From: Ahaetulla prasina
Taxonomy: Eukaryota > Chordata > Lepidosauria > Squamata > Colubridae
NCBI RefSeq assembly: GCF_028640845.1
Contig: NC_080546.1
Coordinates: 85,174,757-85,238,756 of the forward strand
Length of the DNA stretch: 64,000 bases
Reading direction: 5' to 3'
The notes below the pieces were generated by a model, which was given only the letters and a program-made list of their open reading frames with translations, searched no databases and had not been told where the DNA came from. The translations under genes were made by a program, and so were the position numbers. Positions 33,234-44,885 of the stretch are shown here, piece by piece; the stretch's first letter is position 1, and each line of letters opens with the position of its first letter.

Positions 33234-33397
33234 CAGGGGTGAAATCCAGAAGATTCTGACAAGTTTTGGAGAATCGGTAGCGGAAATTTTGAGTAGTTTG
33301 GAGAACCGGCAAATACCACCACTGGCTGGTCCCAGAGTGGGGTGAGAATGGAGATTTTGCAATATTCTTCCCCTACCACACCCACCAAGCCACATCA
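33234..33397. mobile_element. hAT-like MITE fragment (GGGTGAAATCC family)
   Basis: Starts CAGGGGTGAAATCC and reaches the CACCCACCAAGCCACA block. The right inverted end is missing. Confidence 0.8.
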
Positions 33398-34090
33398 CAG
33401 TTGCTCTCTGAGGTTGATTGTTACTTTTGGAAGAAATATCAATCTAGTTCAGTTTCAAGTGGGGAGAAAGACACTGGAAACATGGAGGCTGATTGGAAAG
33501 ATGGTTTAATGAAGCAGAACTATCGAACATATGACCCTGACACAGCTGAACACATGAAATGGAGAGTGAGGGTTATTTATACACTCTCTTGGGCCTTGCC
33601 CTTGAGCTTCCTGTTCCTGTGGCATGGTCATGTATTCTATTGGTTGCTGTCAGACTCCCATGGGGCCATATGGGATCATGTTTATCTGAATCAAGTTTGG
33701 TTGGAGCCTGAGCTGATGTAATTTCCCCTTAGGAGGTTTTGCAATGCAATGAGCCCTGCTGCTAGATGGGTTAATCCCAGTGGTGGGATTCAGCCAGTTC
33801 GCACCACTTCAGGAGAACCGGTTGTTAACTTTCTGAATAGTTTGGTGAACTGGTTGTTGGAAGAAATCATTAGGGCAGAGAACAGATTGTTAAATTATTT
33901 GAATCCCACCACTGGTTAATCCTATTATGTTTTGGAGGGTCATGTCTTAATCCCATCACCCTGGAGCTGAAAGTCTTTTGTTTTGTAGATAGGCTGGCCC
34001 AGTCCTTCTCAATAAGCATCAAATATCTGCTGGGGGCAGGGAGGTGGAGCGGACTTTCTGTCTTCCTTAAGATTTCCATTTCCCTTTTAG
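33398..34090. other. Unknown element or single-copy sequence, split by a MITE
   Basis: A 106-codon plus-strand frame (33401-33721) has a hydrophobic stretch (YTLSWALPLSFLFLWHG, about residues 60-76), but no family or context supports it as a gene. The sequence resumes after the MITE without loss (GTTAATCC on both sides). Confidence 0.35.
33778..33914. mobile_element. hAT-like MITE, GGTGGGATTCA family, 137 bp
   Basis: CAGTGGTGGGATTC to GAATCCCACCACTG, with exact GTTAATCC duplications at 33770-33777 and 33915-33922. Same length as the copy at 20014-20150. Confidence 0.95.
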
Positions 34091-34469
34091 GGGAAATATA
34101 ATATTCTTCCTTTTTAATATTTCCTAAAATATTTCACTCTTCTAGGAGAGGGGTGGGTGCTAACTTTTTACATTACTCAAGGGGGTCAATAGTGGTCTTA
34201 AATTGAGAACTACCTGTGTAATTTCTCCAGCCCAATCTTCTGGAATAGAGCTTTGGAGTTTTTTTATATCTCATTTTGTTTGCTACTAGTTTAACTGAAA
34301 GTATTTTGGAACGAAAGTGAAACTATAAATAATCTGGATAAAAAAGGACGCAAATTGTTAGAGCAGTTCAAGCTAAAAAAAATTGTAAATTTATGCAGAC
34401 AGAATTATTTGGTTCATCAGAATGAGTTATAGTTCCGGAGCATAATGCGACTACTGCCATCCCGAATTG
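34091..34469. other. Unassigned sequence
   Basis: Contains a short repeat-R-like phrase (GAGAACTACCTGTG at about 34206). Otherwise unrecognised. Confidence 0.45.
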
Positions 34470-34693
34470 ATTATTATTATTTTTATTATTTGAATTTATA
34501 TCCCGCCCTTCTCTGAAGACCCAGGGCGGCTTACAATGTGTTAAGCAATAGTCTTCATCCATTTGTATATTATATACAAAGTCAACTTATTGCCCCCAAC
34601 AATCTGGGTCCTCATTTTACCTACCTTATAAAGGATGGAAGGCTGAGTCAACCTTGGGCCTGGTGGGACTTGAACCTGCAATATTGCAAGCAA
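34470..34693 (-). mobile_element. tRNA-derived SINE with L2-like 3' end
   Basis: The plus strand reads TTTATATCCCGCCCTTCTCTG (inverted L2-like end), then the core and CAAGTCCCACCAGG-type box B remnant. The L2-like end implies mobilisation by L2 LINEs, as in MIR-type SINEs. Confidence 0.8.
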
Positions 34694-34742
34694 ACCTTAA
34701 TTCATTTTAATATATTTTTAATTGAAGAAATTTTGAACAAAG

Positions 34743-35052
34743 AAGAGGTGGGTTTCGGCAGGTTCTGACCAGTTCTGGAGAACCGATAGCAGAAAGTTTG
34801 AATAGTTCAGAGAACCGGTAAATACCACCTCTGACTGGTCCCACCTCCATCTAATCTCTGTCTCCCGAGTCCTAGCTGATAGGGAGGAAATGAGGATTTT
34901 GCAGTAACCTTCCCCTGGATTGGGGGAGGGGAATGGAGATTTTACAGTATCCTTCCCTGCCACACCCACCAAGCCACACCCATCAAGCCATGCCACGCCC
35001 ACCAAGCCACACCTACAGAACTGGTAGTAAAGAGTTTTGAAACCCACCACTG
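34743..35052. mobile_element. hAT-like MITE, 310 bp
   Basis: Begins AAGAGGTGGGTTTC, ends GAAACCCACCACTG, with exact GAACAAAG duplications at 34735-34742 and 35053-35060. Two internal 42-bp-type units. Confidence 0.93.
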
Positions 35053-35490
35053 GAACAAAGTAAAAGAAAATAAAGGTAATAACCATAGTATATCCTCCAA
35101 TATTCCCAACAAAAATGATAGAAACTTTTATATTTTAGCCTTTTTCTCTAAAATTACCTCATAACTTCCTTCTTTCCATAAGCTACTTCTTTTTAATCTT
35201 CAGAATCACAAGTTCATTTTTTTGTCTCTTTTCATCAAGTCCACAAGGGGTTTCTATCTACTGATAAATCTTTCTCTAATCATCCATTTTTAATTCATAA
35301 TTAGAGCCAAGCAGCACAGCTAATACAGAAAAATGCAGAATTTTCTTGGCATCTTCCGTTGGATGGCTATATATGCATTTTTTAATAGATTTGTACAAAA
35401 TGTTCCTCAGCGGTTGCAATGAAGTCCATGTTTGGAACATTCTCTTTTGCATAAGTTTTACTTCTGGAACACTGTCAGATGTCAAATGTA
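35053..35490. other. Unassigned sequence
   Basis: No feature recognised besides the target duplication at its start. Confidence 0.5.
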
Positions 35491-35692
35491 AAAGAAAGGG
35501 AAGGAAAGGAAAGGAAAGGAAAAGAAAGGAAAGGAAAGGAAAGGAAAGGAAAGGAAGGAAAGGAAGGAAGGAAGGAAGGAAGGAAGGAAGGAAGGAAGGA
35601 AGGAAGGAAGGAATCTTGAAAAAGGGGGAAGGAAGGAAGGAAGGAAGGAAGGAAGGAAGGAAGGAAGGAAGGAAGGAAGGAAGGAAGGAAGG
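35491..35692. repeat. (GGAAA)n and (GGAA)n microsatellite
   Basis: AAGGA pentamers grade into AAGG tetramers, with one interruption, ATCTTGAAAAAGGGGG (35613-35628). Confidence 0.95.
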
Positions 35693-36078
35693 TGGGTGTC
35701 AGCTTTGGAAGCCGTACTAGGTCGGAGGCTTGCATGTGCTGCCACAATTCTCTGTGGGGAAGGAGGGGAGGAGGGTGGTAGTGCAAGTATTGATTAGACA
35801 TAATAACATTTTCTGCCGGGCAAGGTCAGGCTAGGTTCGCATCTGGAGAAGGAGTGGCTGGAGAGATGCTTCGACATGGGACGGTTGAGGATTGGAGCAT
35901 GTGACCGACAGAGGGGTCACGAGGGTGGAGATTTTAGGGTTTGTATTACTGAGGGAGGAATTGGAACCCCAGTTTCGGTTTTCCTCCAACTGTGCCAGTT
36001 TACCTATGCTAGTAAAAGAACTTTGAAAGATGTTGGTTTCGGAGTCTTTTCTGCAGGAAGGGTTTTCTGGAATGTTGA
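35693..36078. other. Unassigned sequence
   Basis: Relatively GC-rich for the window. The 109-codon frame starting at 35876 runs into the next microsatellite and shows no domain. Confidence 0.45.
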
Positions 36079-36313
36079 CAGAAGGAAGGAAGGAAGGAAG
36101 GAAGGAAGGAAGGAAGGAAGGAAGGAAGGAAGGAAGGAAGGAAGGAAGGAAGGAAGGAAGTTCTTGAAAAGGAGGAAGGAAGCAAAAAAGGAAACAAGGA
36201 AATGATGGAGGGAGGGAGGGAGGAAAGAAGGAAGGAAGGAAGGAAGGAAGGAAGGAAGGAAGGAAGGAAGGAAGGAAGGAAGGAAGGAAGGAAGGAAGGA
36301 AGGAAGGAAGGAA
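36079..36313. repeat. (GGAA)n microsatellite, two blocks
   Basis: Blocks 36082-36158 and 36224-36313 are separated by GTTCTTGAAAAGGAGG and further A-rich sequence. The interruption resembles that in the array at 35491-35692. Confidence 0.95.
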
Positions 36314-36521
36314 ATGTTCTTGACTTCACCCAAACACTCATTTATAGAGAAAGAACATTTTGCCAATAGCTAAATTGAAATCGGACACTTGGCTATCTTC
36401 TGTTTGCTATAAACGAAAATTTATTTAATGATCGTTAAGTAAAATGCCTATTGATATTATGGAGTTAAGGAATTCCTTGTAGTGCAAGAAAACCCTGGAA
36501 AAATGCAACATACCTCTAGAG

Positions 36522-36670
36522 CAGGGCTGTCAAACTCATGGCCCGCTGGCCAAATGCATCACGCGCTGGCCACACCCACACCCACACCTAAACCCGGTTT
36601 AGCGAAGGGGGGAAAAAAGTCCCAATACGTCACGTGATACCACTGCGATGACATCATTTTGACACCCCTG
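36522..36670. mobile_element. hAT-like MITE, GTCAAACTC type, 149 bp
   Basis: CAGGGCTGTCAAACTC at the left and TTTGACACCCCTG at the right, with CTCTAGAG (36514-36521) and CTCTAGAA (36671-36678) flanks, one mismatch. A longer relative is at 63001-63351. Confidence 0.9.
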
Positions 36671-36973
36671 CTCTAGAAGATTAAGACGATTTTCCTTTAA
36701 AAGGAAAAGTCATCCATTTCTGAGACAAGAAGAGGCTGCCTTAAATTCCAATTGAATGGGAGGCAACTGCAGACTTCTATTACAGGAAGTGCAGTTATAT
36801 ACAAAGGGACATCTATTGATTAGTTATAGCAATCCAACCGAGGCAGCATATTTCATTCTTCCTCATCGACATTAGCTTAGTGAATTATACCCTCTTTATT
36901 GTTCACATAATAAAGAACCAGAGTCAGTAATTTCTGTTTTTATCTTAAAACTCTTGCACGGTTTTGAAAACAG

Positions 36974-36975
<2 letters not shown>
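36671..36975. other. Unassigned sequence
   Basis: No feature recognised. Confidence 0.5.
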
Positions 36976-37021
<46 letters not shown>

Positions 37022-37060
37022 TCCTTCCTTCCTTCCTTCCTTATTTATTTATTTATTTAT
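36976..37060. repeat. (TTTC)n, (TTCC)n and (TTAT)n microsatellite
   Basis: Three tetranucleotide blocks in series. The last (ATTT type) is the tail of the LINE that follows. Confidence 0.95.
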
Positions 37061-37660
37061 TTTGTCATAACAGTGTATATAAACATTTACATGAAATAAC
37101 TATATAACATAAAAGCATATATATGAGCATAAGTATGTAATAACTGTATTAATTGGATATAATGAAGAGGAAACAATAGGACAGTAACGGTAGGCACATT
37201 TGTGCTCTTATGCACTCCCCTTATAGACCTCTTAGGAATGGGGTGAGGTCAATGGTAGATAGTTTTTGGTTAAAGCTTTGGGGATTTTGAGAAGAGACCA
37301 CAGAGTCAGGTAATGTGTCCCAAGCATTAACAACTCTGTTACAGAAGTCGTATTTTCTCCAATCAAGATTGAAGTGGTTAACATTAAGTTTAAACCTATT
37401 GTTTGCTCTTGTATTGTTATGATTGAAGCTGAAGTAGTCTCCAACAGGAAGGACCTTGCAATAGATGATTCTATAAGTTAAGCACAGGTCCTGTCGAAGG
37501 CGGTGGAGTTCTAAGTTTTCTAAATTCAAGATTTCAAGGCTGGTGGCATAAGGTATTTTGTTGTATTCAGAGGAGTGGAGAACTCTTCTTGTAAAATATT
37601 TCTGGACACGTTCAATTGTGTTGATATCAGAAATGTGGTATGGGTTCCAAACAGAGTTTG
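37042..37660 (-). mobile_element. CR1-group LINE (AAAT-tailed family), 3' part
   Basis: Minus strand, with the same 3' UTR and C-terminal coding end as 3341-4180. The open piece 37221-37529 (102 codons) starts NLENLELHRLRQD and ends in the NTLPDSVVSS type. It breaks off at an AT-rich tract. Confidence 0.85.
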
Positions 37661-37965
37661 GAATTTTTAATTTTTAATCCCCATTTTTAATCTCCATTAA
37701 TTTTTAATTTTTTAAAATTATTTTTTTTTAATTTTTAACACATTTTTAATCCCCAGAGTTTCCAAATAAAAAAAGAAAATCAGTTCTAGCCTGAATTTTA
37801 GTTGATGAGGCTTTTAGGCTATCTTGTAAAGAAACAAATAGATAGATAGATAGATAGATAGCAGTGTATAGAAATATGAAACAAGTTTATTTGGATATTG
37901 ACTTTGGAGATTGGCATTCTATTTTTTAAAAATTGTAAATAAATAGTGTAATAGTGTAATAGTGT
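37661..37965. other. AT-rich tract with a short GATA run
   Basis: TTTTTAATCCCC phrases recur at 37671, 37742 and nearby. Six GATA units lie at 37837-37862. No coding feature. Confidence 0.6.
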
Positions 37966-38216
37966 GGCTCAGACTGCTATGACAGTCTGTTATTAACACA
38001 GCTGCTTGCAATTACTGCAGGTTCTAGTCCCACCAGGCCCAAGGTTGACTCAGCCTTCCATCCTTTATAAGGTAGGTAAAATGAGGACCCAGATTGTTGG
38101 GGGCAATAAGTTGATTTTGTATATAATATACAAATGGATGAAGACTATTGCTTAACACAGTATAAGCCACCCTGAGTCTTGGGAGAAGGGCAGGATATAA
38201 ATGCAAATTAAAAAAA
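37966..38216 (+). mobile_element. tRNA-derived SINE with L2-like 3' end
   Basis: Head GTGGCTCAGACTGCTATGAC (box A), GGTTCTAGTCCC (box B), core, then CACCCTGAGTCTTGGGAGAAGG, the L2-like end. Close relatives at 50897-51180 and 56441-56726. Confidence 0.85.
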
Positions 38217-38403
38217 AATATTGAAAAGAAGAAAGGCCCGGATGAAATTTGCTCAATCCCTTTCTGAATACAAATGGTGGAACTACTACAGCACACTGGG
38301 AATTGAAATGTTATTTTCTAACTTCATAATTAAAAGAAGCAGTTGATGGTCCGTAAAAGATTTTTGGATTTCCCCCCTAATGTCTAGGGATCAGGAAATA
38401 ACA

Positions 38404-38766
38404 CCTTTAAAATGTAAAGGTTCCCCTCGCACATATGTGCTAGTCGTTCCCGACTCTAGGAGGCGCTGCTCATCTTCGTTTCAAAGCCGAAGAGCCAGCG
38501 CTGCCCGAAGACGTCTCCATGGTCATGTGGCCGGCATGACTCAATGCCAAAGGCGCACGGAATGCTGTTACCTTCCCATCAAAGGTGGTCCCTATTTTTC
38601 TACTTGCATTTTTTATGTGCTTTCGAACTGCTAGGTTGACAGAAGCTGGGACAAGTCACAGGAGCTCATCCCGTTACACGGCAGCACTAGGGATTCGAAC
38701 CGCTGAACTGCCAACCTTTCAATCAACAAGCTCAGCATCCTAGCCGCTGAGCCACCACGTCCTTTA
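38404..38766 (-). mobile_element. Sauria-type SINE
   Basis: The plus strand begins with the inverted end (GTAAAGGTTCCCCTCGCAC) and finishes with the inverted tRNA head (GAGCCACCACGTCC). Nearly full length. Confidence 0.88.
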
Positions 38767-39944
38767 GATCCATAAACATTGATGAAGAATACTGTAAGGG
38801 CAATTAGAGGACTTTCCAGTCATCTTTTTAGTGTTGCCCACCCCATCCCAAATCCTGTTTGCTCATCAGCTAATGCATTTTTAGTTTCCAATATAAGATG
38901 TCTGGTGTACAATGTATTGTGTTTACTTAGAAAAACTAATTGGCAGAAATTTGCTAGATCAGCTTTGTCTCCTGTTTTTTTCTTCTTTTTAAATAAATTG
39001 GCACTCTAATTGACTGACTTCAATCCTTCGGGATATATAGGGAGTGATAAAAATGCCAATATTAGAAACTATAAATCAGAATTTACCTTTAATGATTCAG
39101 CCGGAATCAAGTCTTTGTCAGTTGCATTATTGTTTTTCCACTTTTCGGAGTTTGGACGAATCAGAAGGGAATAACGGGATCTAATCTCAAATACATTTTC
39201 GATTTAACTCAAGAGAGATCAAATCACACAAGTTATCAGCTAATAAAATATGAAAACGGCCATCTCATACTTATAGAGATCTTTATAGGGTCCAACGCAG
39301 ATGTAACCCTTTCATGGCTGGAGGCTACAAAACCCCATAATGCAAGTTTTGTTTTCTTTGTTTTCTCTCCTAATAATTAATTCTCCAGAATTGGGTGTAT
39401 TGCTTCTTTTCACATTTCAAATAAATATCCTAACAAGAAGAGATAATTATTATCCTTTTAGGGCTTATATATTTTAACTAGAGAGGTATTTGCATCAACA
39501 TCTTCTTAGATTTAAGCTTAGCTCTGGAATTTCTGATTACTGTGTTATTAAGTGGTAGAAAGCTTTTATAACAACTTTCTCAATTAATTTCTCATCATTG
39601 ATCATACGAAGCCTTTATTGCCACCATGAAGCGAGCAGTCAAGCAAACAAACAATGGAACAAAAATAAACATAACAGATAAATATGAGTGTCTAGAAAGA
39701 AAAGAAATTAGTACAATTATTTTCAAAGCAAAAAGAGAAAGGGGAAAAATACATTTCATAAATATGTGTTGTGATGAGATGTAGACCACAACCACATTCA
39801 TTGTTTCTATCACTTTATGAATAATAAAGAGAAAACTGAATTGTCTTTCCCGCATAAACCACTTATCTAAAATATTGTCATGCTGGTAAAGTCATTTCTC
39901 AATGGTAAGAGCTACTTATAATTGTATAGTATTCTACTTGATAT
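38767..39944. other. Unassigned sequence
   Basis: About 1.2 kb with no recognised repeat, the longest such stretch in the window. The longest frame is 86 codons on the minus strand (39595-39855), with no domain. Confidence 0.5.
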
Positions 39945-40590
39945 GAAATTAGAATAGAATAGAATAGAATAGAATAGAATAGAATAGAATAGAATAGAAT
40001 AGAATAGAATAGAATAGAATTTTTATTGGCCAAGTGTGATTGGACACAAAAGGAATTTGTCTTGGTGCGTATGCTCCCAGTGTACATACAAGAAAAGATA
40101 TGTTCATCAACAATTCTAAGGTACAACACTTAATGATAGTCATAGGGTACAAATAAGCAAACAGGAAACAATATCAATATAAATCGTAAGGATACAAGCA
40201 ACAAAGTTACAGTCGTGCAGTCATAAGTGGGAGGAGATGGGTGATGGGAACGATGAGAAGATTAATAGTAGTGCAGATTTAGTAAATAGTTTGACAGTGG
40301 TGAGGGAATTATTTGTTTAGCGGAGTGATGGTGTTCCGGAAAAAAACTGTTCTTGTGTCTAGTTGTTCTAGTGTGCAGTGCTCTATAGCATCGTTTTGAG
40401 GGTAGGAGTTGAAACAGTTTACGTCCAGGATGCGAGGGGTCTGTAAATATTTTCACAGCCCTCTTTTTGACTCGTGCAGTATACAGGTCCTCGATGGAAG
40501 GCAGGTTGGTAGCCACTGTTTTTTCTGCCATTCTATTCATCCTCTGAAGTCTGTGTCTGTCTTGTTGGGTTGCAGAATTATGTTCTGTTA
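39945..40590 (-). mobile_element. L3-like LINE 3' end with (AATAG)n tail
   Basis: Fourteen AATAG units (39951-40020), then the 3' UTR and the last coding piece (40262-40540, NLPSIEDLYTARVKKRAVKI), open for 92 codons. Confidence 0.9.
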
Positions 40591-41345
40591 AATCAGACTG
40601 TCTTTCAGTTTGAAGTACTTGAGGAATTCAAATTATTATTCCAAGTAATCTAATGTGGACCTCTTTGAATAAAATGTACATTAGATTTCCGTGTTATGGA
40701 ACTCTTCACATGGCACTGAATACTTTGGAAACACAACTATCTGGAATTTAAGAAAATATTTAGAAATGTGTATTTCAAAAGCTGCATTCAAATAAATAGG
40801 TCCATTCTGATCCGAATCTATTTCATTTAACATTAACATTTGAATGAAGTTTTAAGGAGGATTTTGTCAATGATGGGCCAAAATTTGTCAATGGGACAAA
40901 CAGATTTTAAAAATAAATAAATAAAAAGTGAGATTTTTGCGTCATTCATACACCAAGATAAGTTAATGGAATTGACTCATTAAAGATAACTATAATTAGA
41001 TTGTCATTATATTTTGCTGGTCAGTTAAATTGTTTTGTCATGGAGACACAGATTTCAGACCCTATTCAGTGCCACCATATTTAGTTGGTATGTTACTGTG
41101 TATTATGTTTTATCTTGGGAAATATGGAAATGGGGAAAAAAATTGTCCAAACAATTAAGGAAAATGAAATGACTAGAGAGTATACTAGGAACACACCTGG
41201 GAAAAAAGAGCAAAAAGAAAAAGAAAAGAAATCTATTAGGATTAAAAATACAGGGTGAGTTGAATTATTCAACATATAGCATGCTTACAAGAACAAAAAT
41301 TAGAAGCTGTACAGGGAAAAATCCCTTAGAATATGTACTGTATGG
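40591..41345. other. Unassigned sequence
   Basis: AT-rich. No feature recognised. Confidence 0.5.
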
Positions 41346-41349
41346 TAAA

Positions 41350-41415
41350 AATGGATGGATGGATGGATGGATGGATGGATAGGTAGGTAGGTAGGTAGGT
41401 AGGTAGGTAGGTAGG

Positions 41416-41476
<61 letters not shown>

Positions 41477-41517
41477 TGAAAGAAAGAAAGAAGGATGAAT
41501 GGATGGATGGATGGATG

Positions 41518-41584
<67 letters not shown>

Positions 41585-41640
41585 GGGTAAATGGGTGGAA
41601 GGGATGGAGGGGAAGAGGGAGGGAGGGAAGAAGGGAGGGA
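41350..41640. repeat. (GGAT), (GGTA), (GATA) compound microsatellite
   Basis: GGAT, GGTA and GATA blocks in series, then AAAG, GGAT, GATA again (41519-41583) and a GGGA-rich end. The tetramer changes one base at a time along the tract. Confidence 0.95.
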
Positions 41641-41931
41641 GGAAGATATTACAGAGTTGGAGCTATCTTATAAACTTCTAATGGAAGCTCTCATTACTGC
41701 ATGGGCTCATAGAGCATTGTCTAAAGACATCAAACGCTGTTTCATAGTAAGCACATAATAATGTTTACCAGCATACCATAATGTTATTTGATGACTATGT
41801 CCTCATGTTGCATATTATTTTGCTATTTAAAAATTCATTCAAGACCATTCTGATCACCCATCTCTTTGTGGAAATGGATACACCCTTCAAATACATCCTT
41901 CAAAGTACCAAATAAACAAAAAGTAGCTAGG
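41641..41931. other. Unassigned sequence
   Basis: No feature recognised. Confidence 0.5.
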
Positions 41932-42275
41932 TTCTTGCTGGAGAAGACTCCTATGAGTCCCTTGGACTGCAAGGAGATCCAACCGGTCAGTCCTAGACGA
42001 GATCAACCCTGAAGGCCAGATCCTGAAGATGAAACTCAAATACTTTAGCCATCTAATGAGAAAGAAGGACTCACTGGAGAAGAGCCGAATGCTGGGAAAG
42101 ATTGAGGGCAAAAGAAGAAGGAGACGACAGAGAATGAGGTGGCTGGATGGAGTCACTGAAGCAGTTGGCATGAGCTTAAATGGACTCCAGAGGATGCTAG
42201 AGGACAGGAAGGCCTGGAGGAACGTTTTCCATGGGACCGCAAATGGTCGGACATGACTTTGCAACTAACAACAAC
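41932..42275 (+). mobile_element. Bov-B (RTE) LINE 3' fragment
   Basis: The 75-codon frame at 42029-42256 has the Bov-B C-terminal pattern: HLMRKKDSLEK, GKIEGKRRRRRQRMRWLDG, DRKAWRNVFHGTA, followed by the short 3' end GGTCGGACATGACTTTGC. Bov-B is an RTE-clade LINE known for horizontal spread between squamates and other animals. 5' truncated, no polymerase core. Confidence 0.9.
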
Positions 42276-42366
42276 AAATCTAGGTTCTACAAAATCCTTC
42301 ACTTAACTTTGGGATAGACAAGAACTTTATTTTCCTCTAAAGTGGGTAGTCTAATCTACTCTTATG

Positions 42367-42741
42367 CAGTGGTGGGATTCAAATAATTTAACAAGCAGTT
42401 CTCTGCCCTAATGACCAGCTGGGTAGGTGTAGCTCGGTGGTCATGTGACCATGTGGTCATGTGACCAACTCAACGTCACTCACGTCGATGGGTGCTTCTC
42501 CTTAGCTGTTACAATGTAATAAGGGTTAACCAGAGAGGCGGTTTCTGTAAGCAGGGCCATAAAGATTAGTCTAGAAACAATGCCAGAATGTTTCCTTCCT
42601 GCCTTCCTTACAGGATTAGCCCTATAAAGTGAAAAAAACCCACAAAATAAGATTTCTTCCAACAACCAGTTCTCTGAGCTGCTTAGGAAGTTAACAACCG
42701 GTTTTCCCGAATAGGTGCAAACCGGCTGAATCCCACTACTG
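42367..42741. mobile_element. hAT-like MITE, GGTGGGATTCA family, 375 bp
   Basis: CAGTGGTGGGATTC to GAATCCCACTACTG, with exact CTCTTATG duplications at 42359-42366 and 42742-42749. The interior holds about 140 bases (42490-42655) absent from shorter sisters. Confidence 0.95.
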
Positions 42742-43365
42742 CTCTTATGTCCAAAATTAAAAATCCAAATAGAAGTGGAAGGCTATATGTGACCTTTCAA
42801 AGACATGAATCAAATCCTAGTTATGAGTTGGATGAAGACTTTAATTAGTAGCCCTCTTATCAAGATCTTCTCAAACTTACATTGGACCAAAGAAAAAGGC
42901 TACTAAAAGGAAAAACGAAACGAAACATCAGCATTTTTCCTAAAACTCCTTCAAGCACACCACTGAAAATCTTGCAGATGCAACATCGATGTAGAAATGT
43001 GCCACGCATTTGAGAAAAAAATTTCTAAATAGGGTAGAATCGCGCTTCATCTTGTAAAACACAGAGCTAGGCTAGCCAGTAAATAAATCCTTTGCAAACT
43101 TCTCTCTTACCGCAGTTAAAAATCATTCTATAATTTAGCAGAGTTGTTCTACTTTTTTTAAATTTTTTTTATTGTCTGCTGCTCGGCTGTTTTAATTGTA
43201 ACTATCAGGGGAATCCAGTGAGGCGGAGAGTTAGTTATTCAACTCTGCATGACCAAGGTTTACAACATGTGTTTCACCAAAACAGCTGTTCGCTGTTTCT
43301 TTTCTTCAATATTTATTTTGGAACGAAAAGTTCTTCTCTCATTACAGTTTGTTTCCAATTACATA
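42742..43365. other. Unassigned sequence
   Basis: AT-rich. No feature recognised. Confidence 0.5.
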
Positions 43366-43705
43366 CGTGTTTGCCCGAAAATAAGACCCTGTCTTATATT
43401 TTTTTTGAACCCCGAAATAAGCGCTTGGCCTTATTTTCAGGGAGGTCTTATTATTTTGGGGCGCGTGAAGCAAGATGGGGGCCCTCTTGCCATTTTACCC
43501 GATTTCCAGCTCTGTCTCCCTAACCCTAACCAGAGGAAATGGCAGGGACCGGCTTAAATGCAGTTAAATATTTTCAGAAGGTCTTATTTTTAGGGACTCT
43601 TATTTTTGGGGAGGTCTTATTTTCGGGGAGGGGTATTTTAGTGCATGCGCTCAAAAGCCCAATTTGGTTTATTATCTGGGAAGGTTTATTTTCGGAAAAA
43701 AAAGG
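43366..43705. mobile_element. TA-flanked MITE, CCATGTTTCCC relative
   Basis: ACGTGTTTGCCCGAAAATAAG at the left and TTATTTTCGGAAAAAAAAGG at the right, with TA at both outer edges. Shares AGTGCATGCGCT and the AAATAAG phrases with 10106-10369, in opposite orientation. Confidence 0.75.
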
Positions 43706-44245
43706 TAACATAACATGGGAAAGAAGAAATAACAGCTTCATGATTGTATTTCATGTAATAGTATCTGCATACATAAACTGTATATAAAGAACTACTATTT
43801 ATTCTCTGATAATTTTACAGAGCAGTGCAAAAGGGAAGCTGAAGGACCATGAACATATATCTATTTTCACATCACATATTTTTATTAGGTTCTGGTGTGT
43901 GTCAGAGAAGGAGGTGGCCCACACACCTCAGCAAAATCACATTCATTGCCTTTTGCAATGCTTAGTTTCTCCATTTTTGTAGTTTCTCCCCATGAATGTC
44001 CTTTTTCTGCACAAAACTATACCTGGTTTGATTTATTTTACTCAGTGTCCCATGAATGATGGATGCTAATAAACACTATACGTTGCTGTCAACTAATGCA
44101 GTAGCAACTAATATTATAACACACACTTCATTTTAGTTCATAGAAATTTACAGCCATCTCATAACTATTTCTGCAAGTAAGGAGAAATTTAGGGAAGCTA
44201 TTCTGGAGGTTATGGACATGGCAGCACCTCCACCTACTTCCAGAC
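43706..44245. other. Unassigned sequence
   Basis: No feature recognised. Confidence 0.5.
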
Positions 44246-44253
44246 ATTCAAGC

Positions 44254-44538
44254 CAGGGGTGAAATCTACTTACCTTCCTTACCGGTGCACTTGCAGCACA
44301 CTTTGCTTGTGCGCAAGCATCACATGCACACGCACACCCTCTGCGCATGTGCAAAACCTTTCTACGCATGTGCAGAGGGTACAAAACACATTACTTCTCC
44401 GGTTAAAACCAGGAAGTAATGACAGCCGGGCGGGTAGGCGGCACCTCGCACCGCGATTGCTACCGGTTCTCTGAACCACCAGCCAAGATCACTACCGGAT
44501 TGGGAGATCCGGTGTGTACCAGGAGCATTTCACCCCTG
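44254..44538. mobile_element. hAT-like MITE, GGGTGAAATC family variant
   Basis: CAGGGGTGAAATC to GCATTTCACCCCTG, with exact ATTCAAGC duplications at 44246-44253 and 44539-44546. The interior is GC-rich with CGCATGTGC phrases shared with 55690-56158. Confidence 0.95.
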
Positions 44539-44546
44539 ATTCAAGC

Positions 44547-44885
44547 TGAGCTAAAAGTAAACATCAGATGTGATGAATCAGGACCACATGTTAAGTTCCA
44601 GTTAAGAAGATTTATTTCCTAAGCCTATTGACAGTAATCTAGTCAACTAAAGGTCAGCACTAAATTAGTGCTAGATAAGATTTAATGGAATTTAAGGGGG
44701 GATGTGACATGATTGCTTGTGGAATGTAATGATTCTAGACTGATTCCTTTCTTGACCCCACTCCCACCTCCCTGCATCTTCTCCTTTATTAAAGCAAAAG
44801 TAAAGGAGCTCCTGCAGATTTTACTCTGCTAATCATTGACAAGCTTGCTTGTCTACATTTCAAGATCATTGAGTCAGTACTTTCA
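44547..44885. other. Unassigned sequence
   Basis: No feature recognised. The adjoining LINE may extend a little into its right end. Confidence 0.45.

Noticed and set aside
33401..33721. A 106-codon frame with a membrane-like stretch as a novel gene
   Set aside because: No promoter, splice or homology support; both flanks are MITE sequence and the length is within chance expectation.
43511..43530. CCCTAACCCTAACC, possible interstitial telomeric repeat
   Set aside because: Only two units, inside a MITE. Too short to mean anything.
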